A DNA stretch of 37,604 bases from assembly GCA_015056725.1 (NCBI GenBank), contig SVFS01000020.1, forward strand, positions 1 through 37,604, read 5' to 3'. Positions 32,380 to 37,604 of this stretch are shown here, in pieces. The notes beneath the pieces are model-generated. The model saw only the letters and a program-made list of their open reading frames with translations. It ran no database searches and was not told the DNA's origin. The position numbers and the translations under genes were made by a program. The stretch's first letter is position 1; each line of letters starts with the position of its first letter. This stretch comes from Lachnospiraceae bacterium (GTDB lineage Bacteria; Bacillota; Clostridia; Lachnospirales; Lachnospiraceae).

Positions 32380-34776
32380 ATGAAGAAATTAATCAAAACT
32401 ATCCTTTTTATTATTTGCATACTTTTAACAGGGTTTAGCCTTGTATTTCTTTTAAACAGTTATGTCGGTTCTCCTGCTGTCATTGATTCTGCGCATGGTT
32501 ATAAAATCAGTCATAGCAGCGGATTTTACAAGCACAGCATACGGCTCTCTCTGGAAGCAGGGCATGCTTCTATATATTATACCACAGATGGCTCCGAACC
32601 ATCTATACATTCTGATGCCTCTATTTTATATGAAAAGCCTATTTTCTTAAAAGCAGACAGCCAAATACAAAGCCATCACCTAAGAATCCGTTTTTATGAA
32701 GAAGACGGATTTGTATCGGATGCATATGACTTTACTTATTTCATTGGTCATTCCGTCAATAACCGCTACGATACTTATGTAGCTCATATCAGCGGCAATC
32801 CTGATGAATTATTTGGTTATGAAAACGGTATCTTTGTTGAAGGTAAGCTTCGTGATGAGTTCCTTGCCCAGAATCCGGACATTACACAAGCCTATAACAT
32901 GGACCCTGCCAATTACAATCTGCGCGGACCGGAAGCAGAACGTGCTGTCAATTTTCAGTTATTTGATGCGGATGGAAATTTACTTACTTCACAAAATTGC
33001 GGACTAAGAATTTTCGGTAATTTTTCACGTGGAAAATACCAAAAATCTTTCCAGCTTTTTGCTCGAAACAAGTATGATTCCTACGGTAAATTCCACACCA
33101 CACTCTTTCCGTCCATTACCAGCTACGCAGATGGTGCCATGCTTTCCAAAAACAATCGCCTCGTATTCCGTAATAGCGGAAACGATTATGGAAAAGCCTT
33201 TATAAGAGACACTTTATTCCAGCAGCTCGGACAAGACTTTGGTTTCCCTATGTGTACTCCTTATGTCCCTGCCGCGGTATATATCAACGGTGAATATTAT
33301 GGGTTCTATTGGGTAAAAGAACCTTTTAACAATGGTCAGATGGAAGAACTCTGTGGCGACTACAACGGTACTTTTGAACGTGTTTCCATCAATGAATTTT
33401 ACAAAGTTGCAGAAGATTCTACCGAAATGCTTGCCAGCGAATATCAAGAACTTTATGACACTTACGCCGAAGCAGACTTGACCGATAATTCCGTTTATGA
33501 ATCCCTTTGTCAAAAAATTGATATTAATAATTATCTGCAATACTATGCCCTGGAACTGTTTATTGCCAATAAAGACTGGCCTTATAACAATGTCCGTGCT
33601 TATCGATATGTGGCAAACGATGGGATTTATTATGAAAATACGTTAATGGACGGAAAATACCGTTATCTGCTCTTTGATACAGATTATGGTTTTGGACTGA
33701 TTGATGATGTTCCCGGTTTCCGTTGCGAAGAAGATAACATTGCCGTGCTTTTATCCAATTATCAGTCCCCACTGTTTTGTAACCTTATGACACGTAAGGA
33801 CTGTCGGGAATTATTCGTAACTTATATGTGCGACTTAATGAATACGGCATTTTCTTATCCAAACATCGAAAATACACTCATGGAGCTTGTTACCTCTCGT
33901 GAGAATGAATTGACTCACTACTTAGGCAGTCTCTCACAGGTAATGCCGGATGTAAGTGCAGACACGGTAACTGCCGCGACCAACGAATTACTCTTATTCG
34001 CCCAAAACAGACACGGATATGTATATAGCTTTTTGCAAAATGATTACGCTGTCTTCACTCCATATATGCTAAACATTACAGGAGATTCTCATATTCAAAC
34101 TTCTGTAAACTCTATTGCATCTATAGAGTATAAGCAGATACCACAATACAGTGCAGGTTCTGAAAACACTTTGTTTTCCGGCATTTACTATGCGGACTGT
34201 CGTTTGACCTTATCCGCCACAGCAGATGAAGGACATGAGTTTGACCATTGGGAAATCAATGGCAAGCGTTATGACAAAGCTACTCTTGTTCTAACACCAG
34301 CGGAACTTTCGCTGCTTTTAAATTCTGACAGCACGGCTATACAGACCGCTAACGGTCAGCTTCCACAGCTTAATGTTACGATTGTATGCCGCGATAAAGA
34401 GGATGCCCGCGTTATCATCTCAAACATCCGCGCCAAAAATGAAAATGACGAAGTTACGCTATATAATCCTTCTGAGCATGAAATCTCTTTAGGAGGACTT
34501 TATATCAGTGACGACGCTTCTAATTTAAAGAAAACAAAATTGCCAAACGTTACTCTGGAAGGTGGTAAAAGCTATATCTTATACGGTAGTAAAAATGCAT
34601 TATCACGTTCTTTGGGTACTGCTCGGCTCGGATTTAATCTCCGAAAAGAGGAAACACTGTATTTATCTGATGAAAATGGCAATATTATAGAACAAATCCT
34701 TATTCCGGATTTAGCACGTGCCGATACATCATATATACGAAATCCGTATAACGGTACATTTAGAGAATGTGAATAA
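32380..34776 (+). CDS. Extracellular CotH-kinase-family protein with chitobiase-like and lamin-tail domains
   Basis: A 798-residue protein. A signal anchor (about 4-27) is followed by a chitobiase C-terminal-type beta domain (about 40-125, YYTTDGSEPS), a CotH domain (about 180-550: YYGFYWVKEPFN, NKDWPYNN, LLFDTDYGFG with Asp433-Thr-Asp435), a short linker, and a lamin-tail domain (about 665-790: VIISNIRAKNENDEVTLYNPS). The Asp-x-Asp is intact, unlike the divergent neighbour. The order matches large secreted CotH proteins of Clostridia. ATG 32380 gives MKKLIKTILF, but no ribosome binding site is visible there or at 32332 and 32299, so translation start is uncertain. It heads a plus-strand unit with a DUF4358 lipoprotein and the MBOAT/DHHW pair. 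Confidence 0.82.
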   Translation: MKKLIKTILFIICILLTGFSLVFLLNSYVGSPAVIDSAHGYKISHSSGFYKHSIRLSLEAGHASIYYTTDGSEPSIHSDASILYEKPIFLKADSQIQSHHLRIRFYEEDGFVSDAYDFTYFIGHSVNNRYDTYVAHISGNPDELFGYENGIFVEGKLRDEFLAQNPDITQAYNMDPANYNLRGPEAERAVNFQLFDADGNLLTSQNCGLRIFGNFSRGKYQKSFQLFARNKYDSYGKFHTTLFPSITSYADGAMLSKNNRLVFRNSGNDYGKAFIRDTLFQQLGQDFGFPMCTPYVPAAVYINGEYYGFYWVKEPFNNGQMEELCGDYNGTFERVSINEFYKVAEDSTEMLASEYQELYDTYAEADLTDNSVYESLCQKIDINNYLQYYALELFIANKDWPYNNVRAYRYVANDGIYYENTLMDGKYRYLLFDTDYGFGLIDDVPGFRCEEDNIAVLLSNYQSPLFCNLMTRKDCRELFVTYMCDLMNTAFSYPNIENTLMELVTSRENELTHYLGSLSQVMPDVSADTVTAATNELLLFAQNRHGYVYSFLQNDYAVFTPYMLNITGDSHIQTSVNSIASIEYKQIPQYSAGSENTLFSGIYYADCRLTLSATADEGHEFDHWEINGKRYDKATLVLTPAELSLLLNSDSTAIQTANGQLPQLNVTIVCRDKEDARVIISNIRAKNENDEVTLYNPSEHEISLGGLYISDDASNLKKTKLPNVTLEGGKSYILYGSKNALSRSLGTARLGFNLRKEETLYLSDENGNIIEQILIPDLARADTSYIRNPYNGTFRECE

Positions 34777-34791
34777 CATGGAGGAATCATT

Positions 34792-35277
34792 ATGAAAAAA
34801 TGGATTAGTCTTGTATTAACCGCCGTTCTTGCACTCAGTTTAGTAGCATGCGGCAGCAAAAAAAGTGATGTAAAACTGGAAGGTTCTGTTTCGGATATCT
34901 TAGCTCAGGTTTATGAAAACGCCGAATTAGATCCGGGGCTTGTAGAAGCTATGCAGTATTTTGATCAGGGTGAAATCACACCGGAATTAGCAGAAACCGT
35001 ACTCGGAACAGATGACGTGGAATTTACGGAAGGTGTTTATTCCATGCCTATGATGAGTGCACAGGCATATCAGTGCGTTCTTCTCCGTTTGCCGGAAGGT
35101 GCTGATGTTGAAGAAGCCAAACAGACCTTGCTCGACAATGCCGACCCGCGCAAATGGGTATGTGTAGAAGCAGAAAGTGTTATCGTTGAAAACGTAGGCG
35201 ATGTAGTACTTTTCTTAATGTCTGACAGCGCTACAGGCGAAGCTATCAAAACAGCTTTCTTAGCACTTGGCAAATAA
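34792..35277 (+). CDS. DUF4358 lipoprotein
   Basis: A 161-residue protein with a lipoprotein signal peptide: MKKW, a hydrophobic stretch and lipobox Leu-Val-Ala-Cys20, so it should be anchored to the outer face of the membrane after cleavage. The mature part (about 30-160) matches my recollection of DUF4358 (ILAQVYENAEL, MPMMSAQAYQCVLLRLPEG, VENVGDVVLFLMSD). The family has no known function. In Clostridia it often lies beside MBOAT and DHHW genes, as here, suggesting an accessory role in extracellular glycan acylation (inference). GGAGG lies upstream of the ATG, 15 bp after the CotH stop. Confidence 0.85.
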   Translation: MKKWISLVLTAVLALSLVACGSKKSDVKLEGSVSDILAQVYENAELDPGLVEAMQYFDQGEITPELAETVLGTDDVEFTEGVYSMPMMSAQAYQCVLLRLPEGADVEEAKQTLLDNADPRKWVCVEAESVIVENVGDVVLFLMSDSATGEAIKTAFLALGK

Positions 35278-35303
35278 GTTTATTTTTATCTTGAGGGGAA
35301 GCA

Positions 35304-36767
35304 ATGTTATTTAGCAGTATCAGCTTTTTATATTATTTTCTGCCAATTACATTATTGTTACACTTTATTGTGCCTGCAGGCAAAGCACATGCCTTGAGAT
35401 ACAAAAATCTGGTACTTCTCATTGCCAGCTTTGTCTTTTATTTCTGGGGAGAACCCAAATTTTGTCTTTTAATGGCTATCAGTATCTGTATTGCTTATGT
35501 AAGCGGTAGATTGCTTTCCTATACAACCGAAAAGAAACCGGCTTTTAGAAAGCCGGTCTTTTTGCTGTCTGTAACAATTATTTTATTGTTTCTGTTTATA
35601 TTTAAATACTTTGATTTCTTTATTCAGACAATAAACCAAGTCACAGGCTCTGCATTTTCTCTTCTCAGACTTGCACTTCCTCTCGGAATCAGCTTTTATA
35701 CTTTTCAGATTATCAGCTATCAAATTGATGTATACAATGGCAAAATAAGCGCCGAGCGTTCACTCCTTGACTTTGCCATGTATATCTCCTTTTTTCCGCA
35801 ATTAGTTGCAGGTCCTATTGTCCGTTATGAAACCTTGCAAAGCGAAGTCAAACGCCGTACATGTACCGTTACACAAATCGGTGTGGGCTGTCAGCGTTTT
35901 CTTATTGGGCTTTCCAAAAAGTTGATTCTGGCAGATGCTTACGGTCAACTCATCAAACAGCTTCAAGCACACGGTTCTATCTGCACCGGAGAAGCCTGGC
36001 TTATTGCCATTGCATTTACCTTACAAATCTATTTTGACTTTTCAGGCTATAGTGACATGGCCATTGGGCTTGGTCACATGTTCGGTTTTCATTTCCCTGA
36101 AAACTTTGATTACCCATATATGTCCAAAAGTATTACTGAATTTTGGCGTAGATGGCATATGACACTTGGCGGATTTTTCCGGGATTATGTCTACATCCCG
36201 CTTGGCGGCAACCGCGTACCGTTTATCCGATGGACTTTCAATGTCTTTATCGTTTGGGGATTAAGCGGTTTCTGGCATGGCGCAGGCTTTAACTTTATCC
36301 TTTGGGGATTATTTTACGGATTACTGCTGTGGTTTGAAAAGCTTGCGCTGGGTAAACTTCTTAAAAAGCTTCCGGCATTCCTGCAACATGGTTATGTTAT
36401 CCTGCTTACGGTTTTGGGTTTTGTAATCTTTCGCGCAGAAAGCCTAAACGAATTGGGGGGACTTCTGAAATCCATGTTCTCTATTCCCCTTTCCCCTAAG
36501 AGTGTTTATCATGAATTTACATTATATTACTTAAAAAGCTACTTGCCATTATTACTTTTGGGTGTATTTGGTTGTACATCTCTTCCGAAAAAGGCATGGT
36601 ACTATCTTTATGAAAAAGCCTTTCGGGATACCCATACGAGGCTTACACTATTTTGGCAAAAAGCAATGGCTTTGATTGAACTTCTGATTCCCTTTATTTT
36701 GTTATTTTTATGTACAAGCTATTTAATCAGCGGAAGTTACCAGACATTTTTATATTTCCGTTTTTAA
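35304..36767 (+). CDS. MBOAT-family O-acyltransferase (AlgI/DltB-like)
   Basis: A 487-residue polytopic protein with about eleven membrane segments. The MBOAT signature is clear: FDFSGYSDMAIGLGHMFGF (245-263), the re-entrant block with FWRRWHMTLGGFFRDYVYIPLG (280-301) and the catalytic His325 in SGFWHGAG (321-328). AlgI-type proteins pass acyl groups across the membrane to an extracellular SGNH-like partner. That partner is probably the DHHW protein starting at 36862. GAGGGG lies upstream of the ATG. A terminator-like hairpin lies inside the gene at 35537-35563. Substrate and acyl group are not known; acetyl is most likely. Confidence 0.92.
   Translation: MLFSSISFLYYFLPITLLLHFIVPAGKAHALRYKNLVLLIASFVFYFWGEPKFCLLMAISICIAYVSGRLLSYTTEKKPAFRKPVFLLSVTIILLFLFIFKYFDFFIQTINQVTGSAFSLLRLALPLGISFYTFQIISYQIDVYNGKISAERSLLDFAMYISFFPQLVAGPIVRYETLQSEVKRRTCTVTQIGVGCQRFLIGLSKKLILADAYGQLIKQLQAHGSICTGEAWLIAIAFTLQIYFDFSGYSDMAIGLGHMFGFHFPENFDYPYMSKSITEFWRRWHMTLGGFFRDYVYIPLGGNRVPFIRWTFNVFIVWGLSGFWHGAGFNFILWGLFYGLLLWFEKLALGKLLKKLPAFLQHGYVILLTVLGFVIFRAESLNELGGLLKSMFSIPLSPKSVYHEFTLYYLKSYLPLLLLGVFGCTSLPKKAWYYLYEKAFRDTHTRLTLFWQKAMALIELLIPFILLFLCTSYLISGSYQTFLYFRF
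35537..35563 (+). terminator. Terminator-like hairpin inside the MBOAT gene
   Basis: A perfect 9-bp stem ACCGGCTTT (35537-35545), loop TAG, AAAGCCGGT (35549-35557), then C and five T (35559-35563). It has the form of an intrinsic terminator but sits about 235 nt into the reading frame (around residues 78-87). It may be chance or may cause partial termination when translation is slow. Confidence 0.4.
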
Positions 36768-36861
36768 CTTATAACATTATCATTTTTACACAATTTTCTT
36801 TATCAGATTCTTTTGATACTTTTTATAGGATTGATAATACTATTTTAAAGCGATTGGACAC

Positions 36862-37604
36862 ATGAACAAAAACGATTTTCTTAAAAAAGCACAAACTAAA
36901 TATACATTATTGGGAAGTCTCTTTCTGGCATATCTATGCGTATTTGCTTTATTAGCAATCGTTCTTCCTGATAAAGATATTTCTGATAGGGAACGTCGTC
37001 ATTTGCAGACACTTCCTACTTTTTCTGTTGAAAACATATTAAATGGCAATTATTTCAGCAAGATGGATTCTTATTTATTAGACCATTTCCCAATGCGTGA
37101 TTCTTATCGGACTTCTAAAAACATGTTTGATTTGAATATGTTACAAAAAAGTGACGCCGATGGTTATTTTCAGGTAAATGATAGTCTGTATGAACTTCCG
37201 GAAACCATTCATCCCGAAAACGTAGCAAAGACACTTTCCGACTTTCAGTCCATTATGGATAAATACTTTGTATCCTCCCAAGGATATTACTGTGTCATTC
37301 CTGACAAAACATATTATCTAAGTAAGGATTCCGGCTATCCACGGGCAAAGTATGATGATTTTATACATTTCACAGACGAAACTCTCGGAAGCAGTCTTAC
37401 TAAGATAGATATTTCAGACACACTCTCTTTGGAGCATTATTATCGTACCGATATGCACTTACGTCAGGAAATGCTTGCCGATAGTTTCATTAACGGTTCT
37501 TACGATGAAATCCTTATGAGCGATACTTTCTATGGTGGTATCAGTTCAGCTTCCGGAATTTATCCTACTCCTGATAAGCTAATCGGCATTACTACTCCTG
37601 CTAT
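36862..37604 (+). CDS. DHHW/AlgX-like protein, partner of the MBOAT acyltransferase (3' end outside window)
   Basis: 247 codons are present before the window ends. A signal anchor (about 14-34) is followed by RERRHLQTLPTFS (43-55), LLDHFPMRDSYR (72-83), typical of DHHW proteins, and Asp197-Met-His199-Leu in YYRTDMHLRQE. The usual family motif is Asp-His-His-Trp, so the Asp and second His are kept while the first His and the Trp differ. The Ser nucleophile region should lie beyond the window. Such proteins act outside the membrane with an MBOAT partner, as AlgX/AlgJ do with AlgI. No strong ribosome binding site precedes the ATG. The gap 36768-36861 is AT-rich, with only a weak TTGATA/TAATAC pair. 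Confidence 0.85.
   Translation, partial: MNKNDFLKKAQTKYTLLGSLFLAYLCVFALLAIVLPDKDISDRERRHLQTLPTFSVENILNGNYFSKMDSYLLDHFPMRDSYRTSKNMFDLNMLQKSDADGYFQVNDSLYELPETIHPENVAKTLSDFQSIMDKYFVSSQGYYCVIPDKTYYLSKDSGYPRAKYDDFIHFTDETLGSSLTKIDISDTLSLEHYYRTDMHLRQEMLADSFINGSYDEILMSDTFYGGISSASGIYPTPDKLIGITTPA

Overview
The window looks like a chromosomal surface-glycan locus from a low-GC Gram-positive anaerobe of the class Clostridia, most likely a Lachnospiraceae member. This rests on family content (DUF4358 lipoprotein, DHHW/MBOAT pair, DUF6077-like protein, CotH kinases), AT-rich codons, GGAGG-type ribosome binding sites and TTGACA/TATAAT-type promoters. No flagellar, phage, IS, tRNA, rRNA or CRISPR feature was seen, so the species and the glycan carrier are not determined.

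Layout: (a) 1-1396 (-) is the 5' part of a membrane protein with a very acidic cytoplasmic tail, one membrane segment and an outer region that ends, at the window edge, in an 18-bp/6-residue Gly-Asn-Gly-Ser-Glu repeat. (b) 1558-2739 (-) is a Gpi18-like membrane glycosyltransferase. (c) 2923-4432 (+) encodes a small zinc-ribbon protein and a membrane-anchored SGNH-fold protein that has lost its catalytic residues. (d) 4458-16762 (-) is a long operon with a good promoter at 16801-16829 and a strong terminator at 4445-4480. It encodes an acyltransferase-3, several polytopic GT-C-like proteins, a WecE-type sugar aminotransferase, a GNAT acetyltransferase, a GtrB-like polyprenyl-phosphate glycosyltransferase, and a DUF6077-like gene cut in two by one in-frame TAA. 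(e) 16932-18344 (+) is a second, intact-looking SGNH protein. (f) 18423-30557 (-) is a second operon. In transcription order it holds a GT52/polysialyltransferase-like enzyme, a PglK/MsbA-type ABC flippase, a GT2, pseF, an ATP-grasp ligase, a HAD phosphatase, pseI, pseG, a third SGNH protein, a GtrII-type glycosyltransferase and a GtrB-like glycosyltransferase. (g) 30657-32312 (-) and 32380-34776 (+) are divergent CotH-kinase-family genes. The + strand continues with a DUF4358 lipoprotein, an MBOAT O-acyltransferase and the start of a DHHW/AlgX-like partner that runs off the window.

Working model (inference): the locus makes and decorates a cell-surface glycan containing a pseudaminic-acid-type nonulosonate (PseI, PseG, PseF) and a 4-acetamido-4,6-dideoxyhexose (WecE plus GNAT). 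Some sugars would be added in the cytoplasm (GT52, GT2) and exported by the ABC flippase. Others would be loaded on polyprenyl phosphate by the two GtrB-like enzymes and transferred outside by the GT-C proteins. The MBOAT/DHHW pair, acyltransferase-3 and SGNH proteins would add or remove acyl groups. The early enzymes PseB, PseC and probably PseH, and the dTDP-sugar enzymes RmlA/RmlB, are not in the window and must be encoded elsewhere if the model is right.

Most worth a second look: the catalytically dead SGNH paralogue, the in-frame stop in the DUF6077-like gene, the HAD/ATP-grasp pair inside the pseudaminate genes, the sequon-containing repeat with only synonymous variation, an operator-like palindrome on a -10 box, and a terminator-like hairpin inside the MBOAT gene.
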